Source: DASPJR01 sp035628505 (lineage in GTDB: Bacteria > Planctomycetota > SZUA-567 > H5-PLA8). From it: a DNA stretch of 64,000 nucleotides. Of this stretch, positions 44,601-51,183 are shown one piece after another. The notes below the pieces were generated by a model. The model was not told the DNA's origin. It saw only the letters and a program-made list of their open reading frames with translations, and searched no databases. Numbering within the stretch: position 1 is the first letter of the stretch; every line of letters begins with the position of its first letter. Location of the stretch: NCBI GenBank assembly GCA_035628505.1, contig DASPJR010000116.1, forward strand, positions 1-64,000, written 5' to 3'. Position numbers and translations under genes: made by a program.

Positions 44601-44970
44601 GCCAGTGTTCGCCGATGCGGCCGAAGTCCGGCGGCACACCGAGGATCTGCACTTGGTTGGCGCGCGACTGCTTTTCATCGTTGATGCAGACTCCCTCAAT
44701 GACAATCAGCGAAGAAAAGACTTTGGTGCTCTCGCCGCTGCTCATGCGGACATCGAGATCGGCTTTGAAAAACCGGTCGCCGGCGAGCAGCGCGCTCTCG
44801 ACGTTTCCCAGCCGCTCGAGCGCCATTGTTTTCAGGCTGTAGCGCACGGAATCGCCGACGAGCAAAGCGCCGACAAGGACAGCCGTTCCGACGGCAGCAG
44901 CCAATCCGGCGGCGAGGTGAGCTCGCCAGTGGTACGCCAGGCTGCGGAGAATGAGAGTGGAACGCGTCAC
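41674..44970 (-). CDS. Large ABC transporter permease (FtsX/MacB-type), duplicated
   Basis: 1098 residues from GTG 44970, just past the stop of the ATPase gene (TAA at 44993); no strong Shine-Dalgarno. The N-terminal helix and large extracytoplasmic MacB_PCD-like domain are followed by one FtsX set of three helices near the centre (FLIAAAVLLMALIYQFNIESRAI and onward). A second extracytoplasmic domain and a second FtsX set close the protein (GSLGLGIVVMRNVLERRSELAVLRAIGFS, VLGLGAGVIAALIAV). This is the LolE/MacB-like organisation with two permease halves in one chain. The partner ATPase is directly upstream. The likely substrate is a lipid or exported protein, by family. Confidence 0.85.
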   Translation of the reverse strand: MTRSTLILRSLAYHWRAHLAAGLAAAVGTAVLVGALLVGDSVRYSLKTMALERLGNVESALLAGDRFFKADLDVRMSSGESTKVFSSLIVIEGVCINDEKQSRANQVQILGVPPDFGRIGEHWPADELKKGEIFLNARLAAALNAKVGDAIRVRIYKPSLLSHDAPLGSEEKNAAVLRAAVKAILPDRGLGRFSFNANQIAPLNAYLPLNDVQEKIEQKGRANVLLALPNAPAPDAQLKKKWSLEDAQLRMRAEEKLRFIEISSPRVFLDESLTDQMLRDGGLGVTTYFVNALRANGKETPYSMVTAGTPPLVPKDTKDDEIVINEWEAEDLQARRGDKVEIEYFTVGLLRKLEKKTATFTVKDIVTINTVHADRELMPDFPGIADVDTTHDWDSSIPIDMKKIRQKDEDYWKKYRGTPKAFITLKRGVELWQNRFGKYTAMRFVFEGDPELAKEALAVRIRQTIDPAKVGLSFVPVRSLALQASGQAIDFGMLFLGFSFFLIAAAVLLMALIYQFNIESRAIENGVLLALGAAPTAVRNILWYEGLFTATLGSALGTFGGNFYAKAMLDALATRWRAAVGTSALEFHAEPLSLLIGFLSGVAIAALAIFLAVRRQASLPARQLLASGGAELQSGERPGHFWSYAGIACFAGALGIVAVALRSAESSAAQAFFGAGGLLLLAALSAVRLLLADSNAPSTAQPGTSAFIELLRLGVRSASRRSKRSLATAALLACGSFLVVAVGANKLDATLDGARKESGTGGFALFARSTIPIFEDLNSAEGRTNAGIPDEGLADATLFPLRVKAGDEASCLNLNRAQKPRILGISDKMIERGGFSFAARIAGIGDPAQPWTMLKQREGSTLYGICDFQSLTWALGKKVGDTIQVTDENGAERSIKIVGAVANSILQGSILISEESFLELYPSESGYREFLIDAPSDRIAAVKSFLERSLQDDGFTATPAVQRLAEFNAVQNTYLSTFQALGALGMLLGSLGLGIVVMRNVLERRSELAVLRAIGFSHLSLGWLVLSEHLWLLVLGLGAGVIAALIAVAPQIGSTSMPLPTASIAVSLGLILACGLFSAVAATLGMLRTPLLAALRNE

Positions 44971-44992
44971 AGGATTGCCAGCCAAAATCAGG

Positions 44993-45730
44993 TTAAGGGG
45001 GAGTCGTGACCGGCGACGTTTTCGCCACCGGCACCAGCGTTCCATCACGAAGCTCAAACAGCAAATCCATGCGCTGCGCGACCTCAAGCGTGTGCGTGAC
45101 CACTACCAGGGCGACTTTTTCCTCGCGTTTCAGCTCGGCCAACAGCGCGGCGATATTGTCCGCCGACGCATGATCGAGGCTTCCGGTGGGTTCGTCAGCC
45201 AGCAGCAGGCGCGGGCCGTTGATGAGCGCGCGAACGACGGCCGCGCGCTGGCGCTCCCCGCCGGAGAGCCGCGCCGGACGGTCGTTGATGCGCGCGCTCA
45301 AACCGACGCGCTCGAGAAGGCGCTTGGCACGCGGCAACGCGCCCTCTCCCTTAATTGCGTCCGCGCTGGCGCCGTTGACCACCGTCGGCAACAGTACGTT
45401 TTCGAGCACCGAACATTGCGGCAGCAGGTGGTGCGACTGGAAGACGAAGCCGATGTTTATATTTCGAAAACGCGCCAGTTCCGGCTCGCTGAGCTTGAAC
45501 GGATCGGTGCCGAAAATGTCCACGCTGCCGGAGGTGGGCGTGTCGAGCGTGCCGAGAATGTTCAGCAGCGTCGTCTTGCCTGAGCCCGACGGGCCCATGA
45601 TCGCGACCGATTTTCCGGCGAACACGTTCAACGAGAGGTCGCGCAGAATCTCGCGCACGTCGGCGCCGCTCTCGTAACGCTTGCAGATTTTCTGAATCTG
45701 AATTCCGCTCATGGGTTGCTCTGCATTCAA
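44993..45730 (-). CDS. ABC transporter ATP-binding protein (LolD/MacB-type)
   Basis: 245 residues. Walker A GPSGSGKTT, Q-loop VFQSHHLLPQ, signature LSGGERQRAAVV, Walker B LLLADEPTGSLD and the H-loop His in VVVTHTLEV are all present. The length and spacing fit LolD/FtsE-class ATPases that serve FtsX-type permeases, as encoded immediately downstream. Either of two in-frame ATGs (45730 or 45712) could start; the second has GAGC nine bases upstream. The first begins 5 bp past the CoA-ligase stop. Confidence 0.92.
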   Translation of the reverse strand: MNAEQPMSGIQIQKICKRYESGADVREILRDLSLNVFAGKSVAIMGPSGSGKTTLLNILGTLDTPTSGSVDIFGTDPFKLSEPELARFRNINIGFVFQSHHLLPQCSVLENVLLPTVVNGASADAIKGEGALPRAKRLLERVGLSARINDRPARLSGGERQRAAVVRALINGPRLLLADEPTGSLDHASADNIAALLAELKREEKVALVVVTHTLEVAQRMDLLFELRDGTLVPVAKTSPVTTPP

Positions 45731-45735
45731 TAGAA

Positions 45736-47043
45736 CTAATCTTCTCTCACGCGAATCCAGCGCTTTGCCTTCATTTCAAAGCGCGGCAGCGTGCCCGTTC
45801 CGACAACCTCAACGGGAATACGCAGCGAGAACACGCGCTGGAACTCGGCGCACAATTGCTTTGCGGTCGCGGCTGTATCCGGGCCGCAACCTTCGATACT
45901 CACTTTCAGCTCAGTCATCGAACGCTGCTGCCGCACCTCGACACGGAACTCGGCAATATCAGCGAAGCGCCGGACCACATCTTCGATGGCGCTGGGATAC
46001 ACATTGATGCCGCGCACCACCAGCATGTCATCCACGCGCCCGAGAATTCCGCCGTCCAGCGCCACGAACGAGCGCCCGCATTCACAGGGCGAGCGGCGCG
46101 ATAGCTTGACCAGGTCGCCGGTGCGGTAGCGGATCGCCGGGCTTCCGCTGCGCCCAAGATTCGTAAGGATGAGCTCGCCGCTTTCTCCATCGGCCACGGG
46201 CTTGCCTGTTTTCGGATCGACGCATTCGGCGATGTACTCGGGGTCGATTACATGCAGCCGGCCGCGGTTTTTCTCGCATTCAAAACACGCGGGCCCAACC
46301 TCGGTCATGCCGTAGTGATCGACGCAGCGGGCGCCCCACGCCTCTTCGATGCGGCTGCGCGTCTGCGGCACGCTTCCACCAGGCTCGCCGGCAACCAGCA
46401 GCAGGCGCACGGGCGAGAGCGCTATGTTGATCTTCTCCTCTTCAGCGACCTCCGCCATGCGCAGCGCGTACGTCGGCGTGCAGCAGACGACGGTGATGCC
46501 GTTATCCAGGATAAAACGCAGCCGCGCGGAAGTGCTCAGGCCGCCCGCGGGAAAACACAGCGCGCCGTAGCGCACCGCGGATTCGAATGCGGTCCAGAAG
46601 CCCAGGAATGGCCCGAATGAGAAGGCGAAGCAGATGCGGTCTTTGGGAGTGACTCCGGCCGACGCGTAGATCCACGACCAATTGCCGAGCATCCATTCCC
46701 AGGACTCGCGCGTGTCCAGCCAGCGCAAAGGGCTTCCCGTGCTGCCGGAGGTCTGGTGGTAGCGGCAGTAATGAGCGAGTGGAAACGACAGGTTGCTGCC
46801 AAATGGCGCGGCGCGGGCCTGGTCGGCGACAAGGTCCGCTTTCGTCAAAAAGGGAAGATCCTCAAGCGAGACCTTGCCAAGATCGGAACTTTTGATTCCC
46901 GCGGCTTTGAATCTGGCTTTGTAGAAGCGGTTTTCTGAGAGCTGCTGAAGCAGGCCGTGCAGCCTTGTTTTCTGCCCAGCGGCAAGCTCAGCGATAGAGC
47001 TCTTTTCAAGGGCGGTGTTGTGGAAGCTGCCGTGCGTTTTCAT
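45736..47043 (-). CDS. Phenylacetate-CoA ligase family (PaaK-like) AMP-forming acyl-CoA synthetase
   Basis: 435 residues from ATG 47043. The P-loop-like AMP-binding motif is YHQTSGSTGSP. The core continues with CVDHYGMTEVGPACFECE and YRTGDLVKLSRRSPCECGRSF, and the C-terminal RVDDMLVVRGINVYPSAIED is typical of PaaK. Such enzymes activate aryl or acyl acids to CoA thioesters via an adenylate. It is followed at 5 bp by an ABC ATPase and preceded by a thioesterase, so activated acids may be made, moved and hydrolysed by this cluster. The link is context only. Confidence 0.9.
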   Translation of the reverse strand: MKTHGSFHNTALEKSSIAELAAGQKTRLHGLLQQLSENRFYKARFKAAGIKSSDLGKVSLEDLPFLTKADLVADQARAAPFGSNLSFPLAHYCRYHQTSGSTGSPLRWLDTRESWEWMLGNWSWIYASAGVTPKDRICFAFSFGPFLGFWTAFESAVRYGALCFPAGGLSTSARLRFILDNGITVVCCTPTYALRMAEVAEEEKINIALSPVRLLLVAGEPGGSVPQTRSRIEEAWGARCVDHYGMTEVGPACFECEKNRGRLHVIDPEYIAECVDPKTGKPVADGESGELILTNLGRSGSPAIRYRTGDLVKLSRRSPCECGRSFVALDGGILGRVDDMLVVRGINVYPSAIEDVVRRFADIAEFRVEVRQQRSMTELKVSIEGCGPDTAATAKQLCAEFQRVFSLRIPVEVVGTGTLPRFEMKAKRWIRVRED

Positions 47044-47093
47044 GAGATTCCACTCGCATCCGCGCCCTACAAATGACAGGCTCGCGCCTGTCC

Positions 47094-47582
47094 TCAACTG
47101 GGCTTAAACAACGTGACCAGTGCACCGCCCGAGGCCGCCATGATCAGGCCGGCGACAAAGCGCCAATCCAGGCTCATCAGTCCCTCTTTGGGCGGCTTGA
47201 CAATCAGACCATAAAGCGCGGCAACGATCGGCGCGCCGGCAAAGACGACGCTCATCACGTTCGATGCGGCCAGTGGCGCTTTTCCTTGTAGCGTCAAAGG
47301 ATGTGTGTTCAGCGCGATCAGCACCGTGAGTGCGCCAATGGCGCCAAGCGTGCCGGCGAAAAGCGAAAGCCAGATCCCTTCGGACTTAAACTCCCACTTG
47401 GGCTCTTTCCCGCTGATGGCGATCAGCGCCAGTGGTGCCAGCACGGCGATGAGAAAGTAGGCCACGCCGACAAACAGAAACGCCTTCATGCGGTCATGAT
47501 GAAAACCGACTGCGCCTTTGTTCAGAAAGGCGCCGTACAAACCCCAGCAGATGACGGTTACCAGCGCGTACGCGACCCACAT
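47094..47582 (-). CDS. Five-helix EamA/DMT-type membrane protein
   Basis: 162 residues with about five transmembrane segments (MWVAYALVTVICWGLYGAFL, then hydrophobic runs near 38-58, 72-92, 104-124 and 140-158). The pattern fits half of a drug/metabolite (EamA) transporter, which would act as a dimer. GGAG lies nine bases before the ATG. A 24-bp near-perfect palindrome lies just upstream at 47624-47647, the likely operator of this gene and downstream members. Confidence 0.75.
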   Translation of the reverse strand: MWVAYALVTVICWGLYGAFLNKGAVGFHHDRMKAFLFVGVAYFLIAVLAPLALIAISGKEPKWEFKSEGIWLSLFAGTLGAIGALTVLIALNTHPLTLQGKAPLAASNVMSVVFAGAPIVAALYGLIVKPPKEGLMSLDWRFVAGLIMAASGGALVTLFKPS

Positions 47583-47623
47583 GTTTCAGGTTCTCCCCAT
47601 CCGGTGTCAAAACTGTATAAACC

Positions 47624-47647
47624 ACATAATACGTAAACGTAGTATGT
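47624..47647. promoter_or_regulatory. 24-bp near-perfect palindrome, operator candidate
   Basis: ACATAATACGT-AA-ACGTAGTATGT has 11-base arms with a single mismatched pair and a 2-base spacer. It is AT-rich against a GC-rich background and lies 42 bp before the ATG of the EamA-like gene. The length and symmetry fit a dimeric repressor of the TetR, GntR or FadR kind. The adjoining CoA-ligase and thioesterase genes make an acyl-CoA-responsive regulator a reasonable guess; no such regulator gene is in the window. Confidence 0.5.
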
Positions 47648-47681
47648 AAACAAGAAAAGTTTCTTCGCGACGAAAACGGAC

Positions 47682-48104
47682 TCAGCCGGGATGAACGTCG
47701 ATTTTTTCGGCAAACTCTTTTGGAATGAAAGTCGCCTGCATGCGGCCCTCGCGGATTGTACAGCAGACCACCGTCACAGATCCCGTTGCGCAAATTTCCG
47801 GCTCGCCCGATTTGCGGAACGCAAAGGAGTACGTGATCGCCTTCTCTGTCTTCTTCGCCACCGTGAGATGGATGTCAACCAGATCTTCAAACTTGAGCGG
47901 ACGTTTGTACTCGCAGCTGCAGGCAACGCGCGGCCAGCCGATCGCCGGCGCGGCGGTCTTCTCGAAGATGGTCAGGCCCAGCGAGCGAATGAACGCGTGC
48001 TCCGCGCCTTCCATGAAGCGGTAGTAATTGGAAAAGTGCATGATGCCGGCCATGTCCGTTTCAGAAAACTCGACCCGGCGCGTCAGTGTGAATTCACTTG
48101 CCAT
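47682..48104 (-). CDS. Hotdog-fold acyl-CoA thioesterase (4HBT/YbgC-like)
   Basis: 140 residues from ATG 48104 with CAGGAG upstream. The N-terminal VEFSETDMAGIMHFSNYYRFME matches the catalytic helix of 4-hydroxybenzoyl-CoA/YbgC thioesterases: an Asp before AG, then a His and a Tyr. The protein is soluble and probably tetrameric. The start of the next gene's reading frame overlaps its 5' end by 11 bases, indicating tight coupling to the glycosyltransferase gene. It hydrolyses short- or medium-chain acyl- or aryl-CoA by family. Confidence 0.88.
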   Translation of the reverse strand: MASEFTLTRRVEFSETDMAGIMHFSNYYRFMEGAEHAFIRSLGLTIFEKTAAPAIGWPRVACSCEYKRPLKFEDLVDIHLTVAKKTEKAITYSFAFRKSGEPEICATGSVTVVCCTIREGRMQATFIPKEFAEKIDVHPG

Positions 48105-49413
48105 GAGTTGCTCCTGCCAGCGGTTTTCCATGCGACTCGCGGACTTTCTGGAACGTCGTGGCGACGTCAGCCGCCATGCGTTCGAGCGTGAATTTCTCCA
48201 GCACGGCCTTCCGACCAGTGTTCCCGAGTTCGCGTCGCAGATCCGCATTTAAGAGAAGAGCGTCAATGTGCGACGCCAATTGGGTGACATTGCCCGGCTC
48301 GTAAAGTTTGCCGCCGCCGGTCTGCGCGAGAATTTCAGGGAAGCCGCCATTGCCAGGCTGAACCACAGGAACGCCGCACGCAAGCGCCTCGAGAACGTAA
48401 AGCCCGAACGATTCGCCGTACTCGGCGGGAACGGAAAAAACAGTGAGCGAGCGCAGAAAATCGATCTTCTGCTGTCGCGTGACATTCGGGAAAAAAGAAA
48501 CGTGTTCGCTCAAGCCGTCCTTCTTCAACTGCGTCTGAACGTCGGAGACGAAGCTTTCGTCCCCAGCCGTCTTTGATCCCGCAACATGCAGGCGTAACGC
48601 GGGGTGGCTGGCGCGGAGCCGCCTGAACGCATCGACCAGGGTCCGCAATCCTTTTTCCGGTGCCATGCGCGCCAAAAAGCCGAGCACCGGCACTGCATCG
48701 CCGGCCGGCCCGGACGGCTCATAGCCGGTCACATCAATTCCGTTGTGAATGACATGGATGCGCTCCGGGCGCAGCGCCAGCCGGGACTGCATCACCTTGC
48801 CGTAATAGTCGCTGACCGCAATGAAGCCGTCGATTTCCGCAGCGCGCTCGCGGAGAAGATCCCAAGCCTGCGTGCGTTGCGGAGCGGGCAGCCCATCGAG
48901 GAAAAAGTCCTCGCCTTGAAGCGTGCAGAGCACCGGGACCTTCAGGGTTTTCTGCAGCTGCCGCGTAACACCGGCCAAGAGAATGTTGCTCAGGCAGATG
49001 ACGTCGGGCTTGGAATTTTCTGAAAGCCAGCGCGTGAGCTTGCTGAGCTCCTTGGCCTGGAAGCCGTCCTCGCCCTTGAGCATCGAAATCGTGAGCTCGC
49101 CCAGTTCCTTTGGCTCGGTTTTGATTCCGAAGCTGAGTGCTTTCTTGATGAGTGCGGGATTGTCGAGGCCGCGATCGACCCACTCCGGGGTCTTGCGGAA
49201 AAGTGCGGCTTTCTGCTGCAGGAAAACATTCAGGCCGCCAAAGAAAATCCGCTCGTGGCTGTTGTCCTTTTCCTCGGTAGTTAGCGGCGTATAGAGAGGG
49301 ATGAGCAGGGTGTCATGACCCAGCTTGCGCAGGGCGGCGGCGAGCGCATTATCGCGCATGCAGGCGCCGCAGTACATTCCGCCAGCGCCGGGAGTTAGCT
49401 GGACGATGTTCAT
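48094..49413 (-). CDS. GT4-family glycosyltransferase
   Basis: 439 residues from ATG 49413, weak Shine-Dalgarno. GT-B fold: the N-terminal Gly-rich acceptor loop MNIVQLTPGAGGMYCGACMRDN and the C-terminal NDP-sugar site (VPAEYGESFGLYVLEALACGVPVVQPGNGGFPEIL) with the EX7E pair (Glu in YGES and Glu in LEALA). GT4 enzymes move a hexose from an NDP donor with retained stereochemistry; the acceptor is unknown. The stop overlaps the thioesterase start by 11 bp, the first gene of this minus-strand run. Confidence 0.92.
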   Translation of the reverse strand: MNIVQLTPGAGGMYCGACMRDNALAAALRKLGHDTLLIPLYTPLTTEEKDNSHERIFFGGLNVFLQQKAALFRKTPEWVDRGLDNPALIKKALSFGIKTEPKELGELTISMLKGEDGFQAKELSKLTRWLSENSKPDVICLSNILLAGVTRQLQKTLKVPVLCTLQGEDFFLDGLPAPQRTQAWDLLRERAAEIDGFIAVSDYYGKVMQSRLALRPERIHVIHNGIDVTGYEPSGPAGDAVPVLGFLARMAPEKGLRTLVDAFRRLRASHPALRLHVAGSKTAGDESFVSDVQTQLKKDGLSEHVSFFPNVTRQQKIDFLRSLTVFSVPAEYGESFGLYVLEALACGVPVVQPGNGGFPEILAQTGGGKLYEPGNVTQLASHIDALLLNADLRRELGNTGRKAVLEKFTLERMAADVATTFQKVRESHGKPLAGATHGK

Positions 49414-49467
49414 TGCCGCCCAGTTTAACCGCAGGAGCCGTGCGGCGCTGAGCAGATTTTCTGAACA

Positions 49468-49504
49468 CAAAAAGAGCAGGGCGCGGTGATAAGCCGCGCC
49501 CTGC
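49468..49504 (-). terminator. Rho-independent terminator of the heavy-metal selenoprotein candidate
   Basis: An 11-bp perfect stem GCAGGGCGCGG/CCGCGCCCTGC (49476-... and 49494-49504) has a short AT-containing loop. On the minus strand it is followed by TCTTTTTGTG. It lies about 36 bp past the stop of the heavy-metal-domain gene and insulates it from the glycosyltransferase run. Confidence 0.85.
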
Positions 49505-49539
49505 GCTCGACAGACTGCACAAAGTCGTTGAAAAGGGCA

Positions 49540-49848
49540 CTAAGCCTTTTTCTCTGCCGCTGAATACTTCGTACCTTTGAGGACAGCGATCAGTTTTTCG
49601 ACGCTTGTCTTGGCGGGATTGTAGCTGATGACGGCGAGCTTCTTGTCGTAATCAACTTCAACCTTCGTGACGCCTTCGGCTTTCTCGTAGGCAGTGACCA
49701 CTGCCTTCTTGCACCCGGCGCCTCACGTCATTCCGGTAATCTGAAGTGTGACACTGGCCAGCTTTTCTTCCGCGCTGACGCTCGATGCCGCCAGGAAGGC
49801 GACGCAGAACGCCAATGCGGCGACGGACAAACGCAGTCTGTCGTGCAT
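49540..49848 (-). CDS. Secreted heavy-metal-associated domain protein, candidate selenoprotein (in-frame TGA)
   Basis: Start ATG 49848 with GAGGAG eight bases upstream. A signal peptide (about 1-26, ending SSVSA) leads to an HMA fold: SVTLQITGMT, then an in-frame TGA (49723-49725, residue 42), then GAGCKKAVVTAYEKAEGVTKVEVD, YDKKLAVISYNP and VEKLIAVLKGTKYS. Frame and homology run unbroken on both sides, for 102 residues if TGA is read. TGA falls exactly on the first Cys of the metal-binding motif; the second Cys is Cys46, so the motif is U-x3-C rather than the usual CxxC. A hairpin with GGTC loop lies 23 nt after TGA. Selenocysteine is the simplest reading; a sequencing error or pseudogene is the alternative. 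Confidence 0.75.
49690..49705 (-). promoter_or_regulatory. Candidate bacterial SECIS hairpin
   Basis: On the minus strand GGCAGT-GGTC-ACTGCC is a perfect 6-bp stem with a GGTC tetraloop, inside the coding frame. The loop begins 23 nt after the TGA. The E. coli fdhF SECIS also has a GGUC apical loop closed by a short GC-containing helix, and bacterial SECIS loops generally keep a G in the first two positions at about 16-37 nt from UGA. A bulged U in the helix, seen in fdhF, is not evident. Confidence 0.6.
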
Positions 49849-49969
49849 GTGCTTTTCTCCTCGGTTATGACGCCTTCGATCTGAAGCGTCCATATGCCGG
49901 ACACAATTCCGGCCCGCGAGAGTCTAGCAAGCTTTTCCAAAATGGCAAGATGTCATCGAGCCGCTTCGT

Positions 49970-50152
49970 TCATCGCGACGCTTCGGACGGTAGGGGGCCA
50001 TCCGAGTCGGGCTGCAGCCGCGACGGGAGGTGCTCCCCCGTTTCGCTGCCCTGCGTGTCACTGGGCAGGTGACGCTCCTGGCGCATGGCAAGCCGGTCCG
50101 GGCGGTCAATGTCTTTGGGTTTGAGTTTCTTCTGGCGTTTCGCGCGTGCCAT
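49970..50152 (-). CDS. Small basic protein, 60 aa (hypothetical)
   Basis: ATG 50152 with GAGGA eight bases upstream. The N-terminus is Lys/Arg-rich (MARAKRQKKLKPKDIDRPDR) and the remainder is polar with Pro, Ser, Gln and Asp. There is no hydrophobic segment, so it is cytoplasmic and possibly nucleic-acid binding. I recognise no family, and the reading frame could be fortuitous. It occupies part of the otherwise non-coding 400 bp between the heavy-metal gene and the archaemetzincin gene; the remainder (49849-49969 and 50153-50244) shows nothing I can name. Confidence 0.4.
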   Translation of the reverse strand: MARAKRQKKLKPKDIDRPDRLAMRQERHLPSDTQGSETGEHLPSRLQPDSDGPLPSEASR

Positions 50153-50244
50153 ACTAACGTTCCTCAAGCATAGCGGCGCTGCAGCCGCGTTTTGTTTAAG
50201 CGCCGCAAGGCCTGTACCGAAAGCGTTTCCGGACTGATCTTTGA

Positions 50245-51162
50245 ATGCTCTGCCAGCGGCTCTACCGGTTTATTCCTCTTGTCCTTGTGCCCCTGTCCTG
50301 CGCGGCATTCAGCGGCGAAAGCACAGCGGCTGAGCGCGAAAAGAAAATAAACGCCGTATACGCTTCAGTCGCGCCTGAGGTAGACCGCAATTACGAGCGC
50401 CTCGGATCCCCGAAGAGCACGGACTGGCGGGCGCACGAGCAGGAAGAACCTCAATCGCTTGAGGACTTCATGTACTGCGAGCGGGCGAAGATTACGCCCG
50501 AGCGTTTCACAATCGTCCTGCAGCCGCTCGGCCGTTTCGATGCGGCTCAACGCAAGCTGATTCAGGACCTTTCTGAATACGCGGCTCTTTTCTTTCAGCT
50601 CCCCGTTCGCGTGGCCGGTGACCTGGACCTTGAGGTGCTCGATAAGGGCCTGAATCTCTCGCGGCTTGTGACGGCTGGCCGCTACACGCGTAAGACCAAG
50701 TACGACGCCGAGCGCATTCTGGACGTGGTTTTGAAGAATTTAGTTCCCCGCGACGCGGCGATTTACATCGCCGTCACCAATGTGGAACTCGATGCCGAAG
50801 AGCAGGATGTTTTCGGATATGCCAGCACGACTGAACGCGCCGGCCTGATCAGCTTTGCTGGTTATTATAAAGCGTCAAAAGGCGCCGCGGATGCGACCAC
50901 GCGGCGACGCGCCTTCAAGTTTCTGAATCACGAAGTCGGGCACATGCTCGGCCTGGAGCACTGCCAGTTTTACCGCTGCTCGATGAACGGATGCAATAAT
51001 CTTCAGCAGGCCGACGAGACGCTGCATTACTGCCCGGTATGTCAGTCAAAGCTGAAGTGGGCGCTCGAATATGATCCCAAGAAACGTGATGCCGCGCTGC
51101 AGGAGTTCTATCTGGCGCAGGGTCTCAGTAAAATACTGGAAGCGAAGGCCCGGTCGAAGTGA
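50245..51162 (+). CDS. Secreted archaemetzincin-type (M54) metalloprotease
   Basis: 305 residues. A signal peptide (MLCQRLYRFIPLVLVPLSCAAFSG) is unusual because archaemetzincins of archaea and vertebrates are typically cytosolic. The zinc motif NHEVGHMLGLEHCQFYRCSM has His229, Glu230, His233 and His239 with Cys240. The diagnostic archaemetzincin cysteine ligands follow: C-x4-C-x-M then HYCPVCQSKL, a second zinc site. The region upstream is a helical N-terminal half. The enzyme would cleave peptides in the periplasm; natural substrates of M54 are largely unknown. Confidence 0.9.
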   Translation: MLCQRLYRFIPLVLVPLSCAAFSGESTAAEREKKINAVYASVAPEVDRNYERLGSPKSTDWRAHEQEEPQSLEDFMYCERAKITPERFTIVLQPLGRFDAAQRKLIQDLSEYAALFFQLPVRVAGDLDLEVLDKGLNLSRLVTAGRYTRKTKYDAERILDVVLKNLVPRDAAIYIAVTNVELDAEEQDVFGYASTTERAGLISFAGYYKASKGAADATTRRRAFKFLNHEVGHMLGLEHCQFYRCSMNGCNNLQQADETLHYCPVCQSKLKWALEYDPKKRDAALQEFYLAQGLSKILEAKARSK

Positions 51163-51183
51163 TTCGTCTTCGGCCTGGCGTGC

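Noticed and set aside
43207..45009. Plus-strand open frame of 600 codons
   Set aside because: Antisense to the ABC permease with clear FtsX helices; no Shine-Dalgarno or domain.
49728..49940. 70-codon minus-strand frame over the heavy-metal gene
   Set aside because: A different frame from the HMA protein; it lacks a ribosome binding site and any domain, while the HMA frame has both.
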